From contig NZ_JACHXJ010000002.1 of assembly GCF_014192015.1 (NCBI RefSeq), positions 682,001-746,000 of the forward strand: a stretch of 64,000 bases of DNA, given 5' to 3'. The stretch's first letter is position 1. Each line of letters starts with the position of its first letter. The stretch is from Paenibacillus rhizosphaerae. Its GTDB lineage: Bacteria; Bacillota; Bacilli; Paenibacillales; Paenibacillaceae. Shown here piece after piece: positions 35,790 through 44,579 of this stretch. The position numbers and the translations under genes were made by a program. A model generated the notes under the pieces. The model had not been told where the DNA came from. It saw only the letters and a list, made by a program, of their open reading frames with translations, and ran no database searches.

Positions 35790-36731
35790 ATGTTGGATCT
35801 GAATGTGAATGAGCCGGATCAGCTGGTTCAGGTTGCCCATGCATTGTCCACCCGGGCGAGGGTGGATATGCTCAAACTGCTCTACACGCGGAGCATGAAT
35901 ATTATCGAAATTTCGGAAGCACTCAAGCTGCCGGTGTCGACAGTCGCGAACAACGTCAAAATTTTGGAGGCAGCCAAGCTGCTGACAACGGAGCTGCTGC
36001 CCGCGGCCCGGGGGGCGATGAAGGTATGCACCCGCAGCTATGATGACATCCATATCAGTCTCAACCCGGCGATCCAATCGACCAAGGAAAATTACGGCGT
36101 GTATGAGGTCGAGATCCCGATCGGAGTGTACAGCGATTGCGAAGTGTACCCGACCTGCGGCATGGCGAGCGGCAGCGAAATGATCATCCGGGAAGACGAG
36201 CCGGCGAGCTTCTATCATCCGAAGCATATCGATGCGCAGATCATCTGGTTCCGCAAAGGGTACTTGGAGTACATTTTGCCGCTGGAGCTTCCGCAAAACG
36301 TCAGAATCAAATCGTTGGAGCTGTCCATGGAACTCTGCTCGGAGGCGCCCAACTTCGATAACGACTGGCCTTCGGATATATCGGTCTGGGTGAACGGGCT
36401 TGAGATCGGGATGTGGACGAGCCCGGGGGATTTCGGCGACCGCCGCGGCAGGCTTAACCCCTCCTGGTGGCTCGATTGGACAACGCAGTACGGCCTCTTG
36501 AAAACATGGCGGGTCGAAGAGGACCGGACGACGCTGGATATGAAAAAAGTATCGGATGTCGGCATCAGCGATCTTCAGCTTGAAGGGCGGCCGAATTTGC
36601 GCCTGCGGATCGGTGTTGACCCGAATGCGGTCCATAAAGGCGGGGTGAACATCTTCGGTCGGCAGTTCGGCGATTATGAGCAGGACATCAAGATGCGGAT
36701 TCAATATGTTCCCATAACAGAGGAAGCGTAA
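35790..36731 (+). CDS. ArsR-type regulator with a large C-terminal domain
   Basis: A 313-residue protein, three times the usual ArsR length. Residues 1-85 form the winged helix (ALSTRARVDMLKLLYTRSMNIIEISEALKLPVSTVANNVKILEAAKLL). No metal-binding CVC motif is present. Residues 95-310 form an unfamiliar beta-rich domain (VYEVEIPIGVYSDCEVYPTCGMAS, WPSDISVWVNGLEIGMWTSPGDFGDRRG, LRLRIGVDPNAVHKGGVNIFG), which has the feel of a carbohydrate-binding jelly roll. It stands upstream of an ABC sugar operon whose promoter carries tandem 13-base palindromes, so it is probably the local sugar-responsive regulator. Function of the C-terminal domain is inference. Confidence 0.83.
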   Translation: MLDLNVNEPDQLVQVAHALSTRARVDMLKLLYTRSMNIIEISEALKLPVSTVANNVKILEAAKLLTTELLPAARGAMKVCTRSYDDIHISLNPAIQSTKENYGVYEVEIPIGVYSDCEVYPTCGMASGSEMIIREDEPASFYHPKHIDAQIIWFRKGYLEYILPLELPQNVRIKSLELSMELCSEAPNFDNDWPSDISVWVNGLEIGMWTSPGDFGDRRGRLNPSWWLDWTTQYGLLKTWRVEEDRTTLDMKKVSDVGISDLQLEGRPNLRLRIGVDPNAVHKGGVNIFGRQFGDYEQDIKMRIQYVPITEEA

Positions 36732-36769
36732 AACCATTGTTACAATAAATTTGTAACAATGGTTTTTTT
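36731..36769 (+). terminator. Terminator after the ArsR-type gene
   Basis: A 15-base perfect stem (AAACCATTGTTACAA 36731-36745 with TTGTAACAATGGTTT 36751-36765), then more T. Its loop-side bases include ACAATAAATTTGT, one base different from the operator-like palindrome found downstream. Confidence 0.85.
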
Positions 36770-36915
36770 GTGGCTGTCACCGGAACTGCAGATGTAGACG
36801 GGAAAAGGCAATGGATAAAGGAAATCTTTTTGATAACAAGGTGGTGATAGCAACTTTATAAGCTCGTTCATAAATAAAGGTCAAAATTATATTACAAAAA
36901 AATGAAATGAATGCG

Positions 36916-36944
36916 TTGACAAAATGGAGGTTTAGCCGTAATAT
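36916..36944 (+). promoter_or_regulatory. Promoter of ABC system B operon
   Basis: TTGACA (36916-36921), 17-base spacer, TAATAT (36939-36944). The predicted start is near 36951, about 77 bases before the coding start. Confidence 0.75.
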
Positions 36945-36956
36945 AGCCCCATAAGA

Positions 36957-36988
36957 ACAATAAAATTGTAATAAAACAATAACATTGT
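36957..36988 (+). promoter_or_regulatory. Tandem palindromic operators in the leader of ABC system B
   Basis: ACAAT-AAA-ATTGT (36957-36969) and ACAAT-AAC-ATTGT (36976-36988) are two 13-base palindromes with centres 19 bases apart, just downstream of the predicted transcription start. Outer bases extend them into AGAACAAT...ATTGTTCT. The position suits repressor roadblock; the adjacent ArsR-type regulator is the obvious candidate. Confidence 0.6.
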
Positions 36989-37027
36989 TCTTTAGAACGA
37001 CTATGGTGACGAAAATGGGGGGTACGT

Positions 37028-38383
37028 ATGAGAAGAAAATTCAGCTTCATGTGGATCACATTGCTGTCTTTGACCTTATTGCTCAGCGCCTGCGGCAGTG
37101 GCGGCAGCAGCGGAAATAGCGGTTCGGACAGCGCAGGCGGGGATGCGTCCGGCGGTACGAATGAAAGCGCTTCAAACGATACGGGCGGCAGCAGCGGCGA
37201 GAAAGTGAATCTTTCCTTCTGGACGCTGTTTGACGGCGGAGACGGTGACAACATGCAGGCGATGGTGGACCAGTTCAATAAAGAGCATCCGGATATTCAG
37301 GTGAAAAATACGAAGCTCGTATGGGGCGAGTATTATACGAAGCTGATCACGGCGGTTGGCGCAGGCAACGGTCCGGATGTGGGCATCTCCCATATTTCCC
37401 GTCTTCCCGACCTGATCAACCAGGGGGTTGCAACCGAGCTGGACGATTCGGCGAAGGATGCAAACATCGACTGGAGCACGTTTAACCAGAACATTCTGGA
37501 AGCTTCCATATACGATGACAAGCATTATGCCGTTCCGATCGATACGCATCCGTTCATAATGTACTACAATAAAAAGCTGCTTAAAGACGCAGGGCTGCTC
37601 GGCGAAGACGGCAAGCCGGTTCTGGAGCAGTCGGGCGAGGGATTCATCAAGTTTCTGACGACGTTGAAGGAGAAGCTTCCGAAAGGCAAATACCCATTTG
37701 CGCTCTCAAGCTCCAACGACGATCCATTCCGCTTCTGGTGGGCTCTTTATTCGCAGCAGGGCGGCAATGACGTCGTATCCGACGACCTGAAATCAGCAGA
37801 CATCGACAAGGACAAGGCCGTCAAAGCCGCGGATTATATCAAGGACTTATACCATAAATACAATTTCATCAAGCTGAACGACCCGGACTTCTATAAAACG
37901 TTCCAAAGCGGGAATGCGGCGATCATGATGACCGGCGTGTGGGCGACAGGAACGTGGGAGAACACCAAAGGTCTGGAATTCGGCGCCATGCCGATCCCTA
38001 AAGTTTTCGACCAGGAAGCGACATGGGGCGATTCGCATACGATCATTCTGCCGGCAACCAGCAGTGAAGATCCGGAGAAGCGCAAAGCCGCGCTGATTTT
38101 CGCCAACTGGATTGCCGACCACGGAGAGATTTGGGCGAAAGCGGGCCATATCCCTTCGAAGCCGGCCGTATTCGACAAGCCGGAATTCAAAGAAATGCCG
38201 TACCGGAGCGATTACGTCTCGGTGGCAAGCACGGTTAAATTCAACAAGCATTCTGACAAGAACTGGCAGATCCGCGATAACGCGCTCTTTAAATATTTGA
38301 ATGAAGTATGGTCCAACAAGATGTCGAGCTCGGATGCCGTCGACAAAATGCAGACGGAGATCGGCAAAGTTTTAAGCGAGTAA
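37028..38383 (+). CDS. Extracellular sugar-binding lipoprotein (system B)
   Basis: A 451-residue solute-binding lipoprotein with lipobox LLLSAC, followed by a 40-residue Gly/Ser-rich tether. The mature domain shows the type 1 family pattern (LSFWTLFDGGDGDNMQAMVDQFNKEHPDIQVK, GPDVGISHISRLPDL, MMTGVWATGTWENTKG). It is first gene of the operon with two permeases, an acyltransferase and a GH2 enzyme, so the ligand may be a glycoside processed by that enzyme. The start follows a GGGGGG-type ribosome binding site. Confidence 0.93.
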   Translation: MRRKFSFMWITLLSLTLLLSACGSGGSSGNSGSDSAGGDASGGTNESASNDTGGSSGEKVNLSFWTLFDGGDGDNMQAMVDQFNKEHPDIQVKNTKLVWGEYYTKLITAVGAGNGPDVGISHISRLPDLINQGVATELDDSAKDANIDWSTFNQNILEASIYDDKHYAVPIDTHPFIMYYNKKLLKDAGLLGEDGKPVLEQSGEGFIKFLTTLKEKLPKGKYPFALSSSNDDPFRFWWALYSQQGGNDVVSDDLKSADIDKDKAVKAADYIKDLYHKYNFIKLNDPDFYKTFQSGNAAIMMTGVWATGTWENTKGLEFGAMPIPKVFDQEATWGDSHTIILPATSSEDPEKRKAALIFANWIADHGEIWAKAGHIPSKPAVFDKPEFKEMPYRSDYVSVASTVKFNKHSDKNWQIRDNALFKYLNEVWSNKMSSSDAVDKMQTEIGKVLSE

Positions 38384-38466
38384 TCTTGAAGGGTATGATC
38401 TATCAGACAGGTTTGGAGCGATGGGCTCCAAACCTGCCTGAGCGATGCGGGAGAGGAAGGTGAGTC

Positions 38467-39348
38467 ATGAAGAAGCTTCGGATCGACTTGCAGGCATTGA
38501 TTTTTTTACTGCCCTTTCTGATCGTGTATGTGTTGTTTACGATCTGGCCGATGATTAAGGGCGCACAGATGAGCTTTTATAAATGGACCCTGATCCGGAA
38601 GATGAAATATGTCGGATGGGACAATTTCCAGCGCATGTTTCATGATGACCAGTTCTGGGCTGCGGTATGGCATTCTACGATATTCGTCTTTCTGACAACG
38701 CCGACCATGATCGTGCTGGCCATCGCACTGGCACTTATCGCGAACCGGAAGTCCAAGCTGCAGAAGCTGTACCGCAGCGCGTTTTTTCTGCCGAGCATTC
38801 TTTCGGTTTCGGTGGCATCGTATTTGGGATTGTTTATGTTCCAGCCTTATACGGGTTTCATTAACGGGATTCTGCATGGACTCGGCATCCTGGCGGAAGG
38901 GAAAGAGATCTTCTGGCTCACCGAGCCGTCGCTGGCCTGGATTGCGGTTGCCGCTCTGACGCTGTGGTGGACGGTAGGGTTCAACTTTATTTTGTATTTG
39001 TCCGCCATGCAGGAAATTCCGGACGAAATTTATGAAGCGGCATCGCTGGACGGCGCGGCCAAAGGGCAGATGTTCTGGCGGATCACACTGCCGATGATGA
39101 ATTCGATCACGCGGATGATTCTGATGCTGCAAATTATCGCTTCTTATAAAGTGTTCATGCAAATCTACATCATTACGGGCGGCGGACCGCTGGATTCGAC
39201 AAGACCGATCATCCAGTACATTTACCAGAGCGGATTCAAAAAAAATGATCTGGGTTACGCGGCTACGATGTCTTATATGCTGTTTGCGATTTTGCTCGTA
39301 TTGTCGATTATCCAATATGTCGTTAACAACCGGAAGGAGGCGGCTTAA
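38467..39348 (+). CDS. CUT1 sugar ABC importer permease 1 (system B)
   Basis: A 293-residue six-helix MalF-type permease. EAA loop: IYEAASLDGAAKGQMFWRITLPMMN. ATG at 38467 follows GAGGAAGGTGA. It pairs with the next gene, 3 bases downstream. Confidence 0.93.
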   Translation: MKKLRIDLQALIFLLPFLIVYVLFTIWPMIKGAQMSFYKWTLIRKMKYVGWDNFQRMFHDDQFWAAVWHSTIFVFLTTPTMIVLAIALALIANRKSKLQKLYRSAFFLPSILSVSVASYLGLFMFQPYTGFINGILHGLGILAEGKEIFWLTEPSLAWIAVAALTLWWTVGFNFILYLSAMQEIPDEIYEAASLDGAAKGQMFWRITLPMMNSITRMILMLQIIASYKVFMQIYIITGGGPLDSTRPIIQYIYQSGFKKNDLGYAATMSYMLFAILLVLSIIQYVVNNRKEAA

Positions 39349-39351
39349 GGC

Positions 39352-40158
39352 ATGAAATGGGTATACCGGATCGTGTCTGTCATCGCGGCGTGCGTGTTTC
39401 TGATCCCGCTGGTCTGGATGCTGGTCGTATCGATCAAACGGGAGGGAATGAAGGTTTCCGGTTTGTTCGACTGGTTTACGCCGCCGTATTCTTTCGAGGT
39501 GTATACACAAATTATCAGCGGCACCAAGCTGATGCAATGGGTGTGGAACAGCTTTTTCGTCGCAGGCGTCGTCACAGTTCTCACCGTTCTGGTCGCGGCT
39601 ATGGCGGCTTATGCGTTGTCTAAAATTCCTTTCCGGTTGAAAGCCATCATGTTCTTTTTCATTTTGGCGGGTCTTCTCGTTCCCGGGGAAGCGACCATCA
39701 TTCCGCTGTATCAGGTCGCCAAGGACATGCATTTGCTGAATTCGTATCAGGGACTGATCGTCACAGCGCTGGCTTCGCCGATGGCGGTGATCGTGCTTAA
39801 AGGATTTTTTGACGGCATCCCGAACGACCTGATTGAGAGCGTCCAGATGGATGGGGGCGGGGTGTGGAAAATATTCGCGGTGATCATGCTGCCGCTGACC
39901 CGGCCGGCGCTCGCATCGATGGCGATCCTGACCTTCATCGGCTCGTGGAACAATTTCCTGTGGCCGTTCCTGTCGCTGACGAACGACAAGCTGTTTACGC
40001 TGCCGATGGGAATTCCGACCTTGATGAGCCAGTACTCGGAGGATTACGTGAAGCCGATGGTTGTGAACACGCTTTCTTCCATTCCGATCATTATTCTGTT
40101 CGTGATCTTTGAGCGGCAAATTATAAAGGGGATCAGCCTGTCGGGGATTAAAGGGTGA
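39352..40158 (+). CDS. CUT1 sugar ABC importer permease 2 (system B)
   Basis: A 268-residue MalG-type permease. Family features are LIESVQMDGGGVWKIFAVIMLPLTRP (EAA loop) and the C-terminal RQIIKGISLSGIKG. AAGGAGG inside the end of the previous gene serves as ribosome binding site. The stop overlaps the GTG start of the acyltransferase gene (GTGA), showing translational coupling. Confidence 0.93.
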   Translation: MKWVYRIVSVIAACVFLIPLVWMLVVSIKREGMKVSGLFDWFTPPYSFEVYTQIISGTKLMQWVWNSFFVAGVVTVLTVLVAAMAAYALSKIPFRLKAIMFFFILAGLLVPGEATIIPLYQVAKDMHLLNSYQGLIVTALASPMAVIVLKGFFDGIPNDLIESVQMDGGGVWKIFAVIMLPLTRPALASMAILTFIGSWNNFLWPFLSLTNDKLFTLPMGIPTLMSQYSEDYVKPMVVNTLSSIPIIILFVIFERQIIKGISLSGIKG

Positions 40159-41174
40159 GCGGCGCGGCTATAGCCGGAATTGAGCCGAAGCGGCGCGAGC
40201 GTGCCATTGATCTGTTCAAAGGACTGCTGATCGTCGGGATGGTGTACTGCCATACGCTGCAATTTTTCAGCGATCCGGCCGTATATCCGTCCATCAACCG
40301 CTGGATCGATTTCTTCAACCTCATCACCTTCTCAGGGTTTGTGTTCAGCTTCGGGTATGTATCGCAGCTTGCTTATTACTCCAAGCCGTTTCGCAAAGCC
40401 TGCCCGCGGATGCTGGCCGCTGCGCTGAAAACGCTGCTGGCCTTTTATATATCCGGAACGGCGTTCAGGGTGTTTCATGACGGAGCGCCGCTCCATTGGG
40501 ACACGATTCGGCCGATTATGCTGCTGAAGGATATCCCGGGCTGGTCCGAGTTTCTGGTGTCGTTTACTTATTTGATGGTCCTCGGCTTGGTGCTGTTCGT
40601 CCCGCTGCGCTGGGTTTCCGGGCGGAAGTGGCTGGGTTTTCTGACAGCCGGCGTACTGCTTGCTGCAACGTTGTTTCCTTATGATGCGGTTCATGTTCCC
40701 CAGCTCGGGTTATTGATCGGCACGAGAGATTTCGCCTCGTTTCCGCCTGTTCAATATTTTCCGTATTACCTGCTGGGGGTCTTGTTCGCCCAATACCGGA
40801 TTCGCTTCGACTGGCTCGTTCTCGCCGGTTCGTTGCTTGCAACGGGACTGTTTGCGGCAAACTGGCGCTATACCGGGGGGCTTCCCTCACGGTTTCCGCC
40901 TTCGCTGTTCTGGATTATCGGTGCCGCATTAATTTTATATGTTTATTACTTGCTGGCCAGGGTGCTGGAGCGTGTTCCGTATGCGTTTGGCTTTCTGGAG
41001 TCGATGGGACGGAACGTGCTTATGTATCTGGTGCTCAGCAATTTGCTGATATTTACGGTGAAAAGCAGCCGGCCGGATCTTCTCGTCGGAAGCGGCGGGG
41101 GCCTGCTGTACGCGGCTGGATGGCTCGCTGTATGCGGATTTTGCAGCTGGATCGTTACCAAGCGTACGCGCTAA
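40155..41174 (+). CDS. Membrane acyltransferase-like protein
   Basis: A 339-residue integral membrane protein with about ten helices. The N-terminus ERAIDLFKGLLIVGMVYCHTLQFF, with a histidine at the end of helix 1, and the following arginine/phenylalanine-rich loops, fit the acyltransferase 3 / OpgC-like superfamily that moves acyl groups across the membrane onto sugars. GTG at 40155 overlaps the permease stop by GTGA. Its place inside a glycoside uptake and hydrolysis operon is odd: it may acylate an envelope glycan, or could be a transporter-like relative. Substrates unknown; identification rests on topology and the N-terminal pattern. Confidence 0.7.
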   Translation: MSGAAIAGIEPKRRERAIDLFKGLLIVGMVYCHTLQFFSDPAVYPSINRWIDFFNLITFSGFVFSFGYVSQLAYYSKPFRKACPRMLAAALKTLLAFYISGTAFRVFHDGAPLHWDTIRPIMLLKDIPGWSEFLVSFTYLMVLGLVLFVPLRWVSGRKWLGFLTAGVLLAATLFPYDAVHVPQLGLLIGTRDFASFPPVQYFPYYLLGVLFAQYRIRFDWLVLAGSLLATGLFAANWRYTGGLPSRFPPSLFWIIGAALILYVYYLLARVLERVPYAFGFLESMGRNVLMYLVLSNLLIFTVKSSRPDLLVGSGGGLLYAAGWLAVCGFCSWIVTKRTR

Positions 41175-41203
41175 ACGTGATTACTTCAAAGGAGTAGAGA
41201 GAA

Positions 41204-42955
41204 ATGACAGAGATGCTGCGCGGCGAATATCCTCGCCCACAACTGGTTAGAGCGGATTGGCTCAATCTTAACGGAGTATGGAATTTTGAATTTGATGACG
41301 AAGCGGCCGGCGAGAGGGAAAAATGGTACGAACATCCTTCCTTCTCGCGGACCATCCAGGTTCCGTTTTGCTATCAGAGCAAGCTGAGCGGAATTGGAGA
41401 TCCTTCGTTCCATGATATCGTATGGTACCACCGAACCTTTACGGTGCCAACAGCGTACCAAGGCAAGCGGCTGATTCTGCATTTCGGAGCCGTGGATTAT
41501 GAATGCAAGGTGTGGGTGAACGGCAGGCTCGCCGCCATTCACGAAGGCGGTCATACGCCGTTTGACGCGGATATTACGGACCTTCTTCAAGAAGCGGACA
41601 ACTCAATCGTCGTAAAAGCCGTCGATTACAGCCGGGACGCGGCGCTGCCCCGGGGCAAGCAGTTCTGGGAAGAAACATCCGCGGGAATCTTCTATACGCG
41701 GACTACGGGGATTTGGCAGACGGTATGGCTCGAACCCGTGCATGACCTCCATATCCGGAGGATTCGTCTGACCCCGGATATCGATACGAATGAAGTGTCC
41801 CTGCAAGCTTTCGTTCAGGGCGGGGATAGCCGGGCCAAGCTTCAATTAAAGTCGGTTATCTCTTTCGCGGGGGAGGTCGTTTCCGAAGATTCCTTTTCGG
41901 TGAAGGGGAAAGACGAGATGCGCCGCATCCGCCTGCACGATTTTAACGATCATGGCTTGGGACGCTGGTGGTCGCCTGAACGTCCGAATCTGTATGACTT
42001 GGAGCTCACACTCCTGGTGGACGGGATAGCGGTGGATACCGTCGCCAGTTACTTCGGCATGCGGAAGATTTCGATTGAGGACGGCGTCGTACTGCTCAAT
42101 AACCGCCCTTATTATATGAAAATGGTGCTGGACCAGGGATATTTTCCGGATGGCCTTCTGACCGCTCCTTCCGATGAAGCACTGAAAAATGACATCGAAC
42201 TGACGAAGGAAATGGGATTCAACGGCGCCCGTAAGCATCAAAAGATCGAAGACCCCCGATACCTATACTGGGCGGACCGTTTGGGGCTGCTTGTCTGGGG
42301 AGAAATGGCCAACGCTTTCCGGTTCACGGAAACCTATGCCGGGCAGATCACCCGGGAATGGCTGCAGGCGGTGGAGCGGGATTATAATCATCCCTGCATC
42401 GTGGCCTGGGTTCCGCTCAATGAAAGCTGGGGCGTAACGAACATTTTGGTGAGCCCCGCCGAGCAGCAGCATGCGCTGGCGCTGTATCACATGACCAAGT
42501 CGCTGGATATGTCACGTCCGGTCATCTCCAATGACGGCTGGGAACTGGTAAGGACCGATCTGGTTACGATTCATGATTATGAATGGCGCAAAGAAGTGCT
42601 GGCAGACCGCTATTCGACCGTGGAGCAGGCGCTTCAGGCAAAGCCGGGCAACCGCTGGATTCTGGTGCCGGGATATCCTTATGAAGGACAGCCGCTGCTG
42701 CTAACCGAATTCGGAGGAATCTCATTTCAGAAGGGGAACCAGGAAGGATGGGGTTACTCTGGGGCGTCGAATGAGGAAGATTTCGAACGGCGTCTCGCCG
42801 ACGTGGTTCAGGGCGCTCTCGCTTCGCCCGTGCTTCAGGGCTTCTGCTACACGCAGCTGACGGACGTCGAACAGGAAATTAACGGTCTGCTGACGTACGA
42901 CCGGCAGCCGAAGATTCCGCTGGAGAAGATCCGGGAGATTGTGCAGGGACGTTGA
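41204..42955 (+). CDS. Glycoside hydrolase family 2 (beta-glucuronidase/galactosidase-like)
   Basis: A 583-residue cytoplasmic GH2 enzyme. Domain order: sugar-binding jelly roll (1-170, GVWNFEFDDEAAG, RTFTVP, VWVNGRLA, GHTPFDADITDLL), immunoglobulin-like domain (170-285), and TIM barrel. Predicted acid/base is Glu407 in PLNESWG and the nucleophile Glu502 in LTEFGG. It is shorter than LacZ and nearer in build to beta-glucuronidases and related short GH2 enzymes, but the exact glycosidic linkage cannot be read off. No signal peptide is present, so it acts on sugars imported by ABC system B. A terminator follows. Confidence 0.9.
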   Translation: MTEMLRGEYPRPQLVRADWLNLNGVWNFEFDDEAAGEREKWYEHPSFSRTIQVPFCYQSKLSGIGDPSFHDIVWYHRTFTVPTAYQGKRLILHFGAVDYECKVWVNGRLAAIHEGGHTPFDADITDLLQEADNSIVVKAVDYSRDAALPRGKQFWEETSAGIFYTRTTGIWQTVWLEPVHDLHIRRIRLTPDIDTNEVSLQAFVQGGDSRAKLQLKSVISFAGEVVSEDSFSVKGKDEMRRIRLHDFNDHGLGRWWSPERPNLYDLELTLLVDGIAVDTVASYFGMRKISIEDGVVLLNNRPYYMKMVLDQGYFPDGLLTAPSDEALKNDIELTKEMGFNGARKHQKIEDPRYLYWADRLGLLVWGEMANAFRFTETYAGQITREWLQAVERDYNHPCIVAWVPLNESWGVTNILVSPAEQQHALALYHMTKSLDMSRPVISNDGWELVRTDLVTIHDYEWRKEVLADRYSTVEQALQAKPGNRWILVPGYPYEGQPLLLTEFGGISFQKGNQEGWGYSGASNEEDFERRLADVVQGALASPVLQGFCYTQLTDVEQEINGLLTYDRQPKIPLEKIREIVQGR

Positions 42956-43000
42956 TAAAGCCTTTAAGAGGACTGGCTTATATTTAAGTAGAGAGCGAAG

Positions 43001-43029
43001 AGGGCCCCGTTTCGGGGCTTTCTTTTTTT
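43001..43029 (+). terminator. Terminator of the ABC system B / GH2 operon
   Basis: GCCCCG-TTT-CGGGGC hairpin followed by TTTCTTTTTTT. Confidence 0.85.
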
Positions 43030-43067
43030 GTAAATGGTGGCATCGCCTAGTTAATCGGTATAAAGAC

Positions 43068-43076
43068 TGTTATAAT
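43068..43076 (+). promoter_or_regulatory. Extended -10 promoter element
   Basis: TGTTATAAT (TGn plus TATAAT at 43071-43076) with no good -35, about 125 bases before the small hypothetical gene. Confidence 0.45.
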
Positions 43077-43200
43077 ATATAAGACAAAGATATGATTGAT
43101 CAGGATAATGTGGGCCCTTTCTTTGTTTAGAACCATCGCGTGACCAATGGAACCCGAGTCCGAATAAAACCATGGTGATACAGGAAAAGGGGGATGAGAA

Positions 43201-43515
43201 ATGGAAATGAAGCTGATTTTCACAAACAAAGGCAAAAATGCCATCGGGAATTTCGAAAACGATGAGCTGATCGAGGTGTTCTCGAGGTACAGTAAGACAC
43301 TGATGAAAAAGTACGATCTTGTTGTGTCGGTTCCGTCTGAAGACAATCGCGACATTACGGCCGATGGTACCATCAACGTGCATCTGGCCGATGTCAAATG
43401 CGATGTTCAGACGTTCTTCAAGGAACTGGCCAGAGATGTCAAAGTTCCATTAAAGAAACGGCTGGACGCCGGCGAGACGCTGGATGGCGTGTTTAAGACG
43501 GAGCTGGTCAAATAA
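43201..43515 (+). CDS. Small hypothetical protein
   Basis: A 104-residue soluble protein that I cannot assign to a named family. It is charged and predicted alpha/beta (MKLIFTNKGKNAIGNFENDELIEVFSRYSKTLMKKYDLVV, then INVHLADVKCDVQTFFKELARDV). No signal peptide or membrane segment. A good AAAAGGGGGATGAG ribosome binding site precedes ATG at 43201, and a terminator follows, so it is an independent transcription unit. Codon usage is ordinary, which supports a real gene. Confidence 0.75.
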   Translation: MEMKLIFTNKGKNAIGNFENDELIEVFSRYSKTLMKKYDLVVSVPSEDNRDITADGTINVHLADVKCDVQTFFKELARDVKVPLKKRLDAGETLDGVFKTELVK

Positions 43516-43540
43516 GGCATTAGAATAATCGATAATGAAG

Positions 43541-43570
43541 AAAAGGGAGCCGGCGGGCTCCCTTTTTTTT
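43541..43570. terminator. Bidirectional terminator
   Basis: GGGAGCC (43545-43551) / GGCTCCC (43556-43562) with eight T after it and an A-rich 5' flank, between convergent genes. Confidence 0.85.
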
Positions 43571-43600
43571 TACAGATCCACTTTACGGCTTGCTTATCGC

Positions 43601-44539
43601 TTAGCGTTCGTCCGAAGTCAGGTCCAGCCAGTCGAGCTCCGCACGGCTCAGCTGAATCCGGGAGCCTTCGTCGCAGGAACGCAGCTCTTCGGCCGACTGG
43701 GCGCCGATCAGGGCGCAGGTCGGGAACGGCTGGTTCAGCACGTAAGCGAGGGCGATTTGGATGGCGGTGACGCCGCGCTCCGCGCCGAGCTGCTTCGCCC
43801 GCTCCAGGCGTTCCCAGTTGGCGTCACTGTAGAACACGCGCACCAGATCGGCGTTGTCGCGGACTTCCGGCGTAAACCGGCCGGTGAAGAACCCTCTCGC
43901 CTGCGAAGACCAGGAGAAGAGCGGGAACTGCTCGGCTTCGTGCCAGGCGCAGGTCTCGGCGTCGGCCGAGACGCAGCCTTTCCAGAACGGCTCGTTCGGC
44001 TTGGCGAGGCTGAGGTTCGGGCTGCTGAAGGTAAAGCCGGTCAAGCCTTTCTCGGCGGCGTAATCGTTGGCTTCCTTGATGCGCTCCCACGTCCAGTTGG
44101 AACAGCCGATCGCGCCGACGGTGCCTGACTTGACATACTCGTTCAAAATTTCGATCACTTCGCCGGCAGGAACGTTCGGATCGTCCCGGTGCAGCGCGTA
44201 CAGATCGATAAAATCGGTCTGCAGCCGCTTCAGGCTGGTCGTAATATCGTGCCGGATCGCTTCCTTGTTGACGCGGGGACCGTTTTGATCGTGGTGGGCG
44301 CCCTTGGTCAGAATGACGATCTGATCCCGGTTGCCCCGCTCCTTCATGTAACGGCCCAGCACTTCTTCGCTTTCCCCGCCGCAGTAGATGTGGGCGGAGT
44401 CGACGGAATTGCCGCCGATGGCAAGATACGCATCCATGTTGGCCGCAGCTTTATCGTACGAATTGTGGTAGAAGTAATCTGTGCCTTTCATCAAACGGGA
44501 AACCTTTTTATCCAGACCTTTGACCGAAATGTATTCCAT
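43601..44539 (-). CDS. Aldo/keto reductase
   Basis: A 312-residue TIM-barrel oxidoreductase of the AKR superfamily. Seen: the catalytic tetrad region (NSVDSAHIYCGGESEEVLGRYM with Asp-Tyr, VILTKGAHHD with Lys, IDLYALHRDDP with His) and the C-terminal NADPH loop ALIGAQSAEELRS. ATG at 44539 has AGGAGG 9 bases upstream. It is the second gene after the Gfo/Idh/MocA oxidoreductase on the minus strand (40-base gap). The pairing of two redox enzymes suggests oxidation and reduction of one sugar, for instance a keto intermediate, but the substrate is not known. Confidence 0.9.
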   Translation of the reverse strand: MEYISVKGLDKKVSRLMKGTDYFYHNSYDKAAANMDAYLAIGGNSVDSAHIYCGGESEEVLGRYMKERGNRDQIVILTKGAHHDQNGPRVNKEAIRHDITTSLKRLQTDFIDLYALHRDDPNVPAGEVIEILNEYVKSGTVGAIGCSNWTWERIKEANDYAAEKGLTGFTFSSPNLSLAKPNEPFWKGCVSADAETCAWHEAEQFPLFSWSSQARGFFTGRFTPEVRDNADLVRVFYSDANWERLERAKQLGAERGVTAIQIALAYVLNQPFPTCALIGAQSAEELRSCDEGSRIQLSRAELDWLDLTSDER

Positions 44540-44579
44540 GGATTATACCCTCCTAAGCTATGATGGTTTTTATGGTTCG

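Noticed and set aside
38506..40119. 537-codon minus-strand frame across two permease genes
   Set aside because: Arginine- and histidine-rich translation with no domain; spans two clear plus-strand genes.
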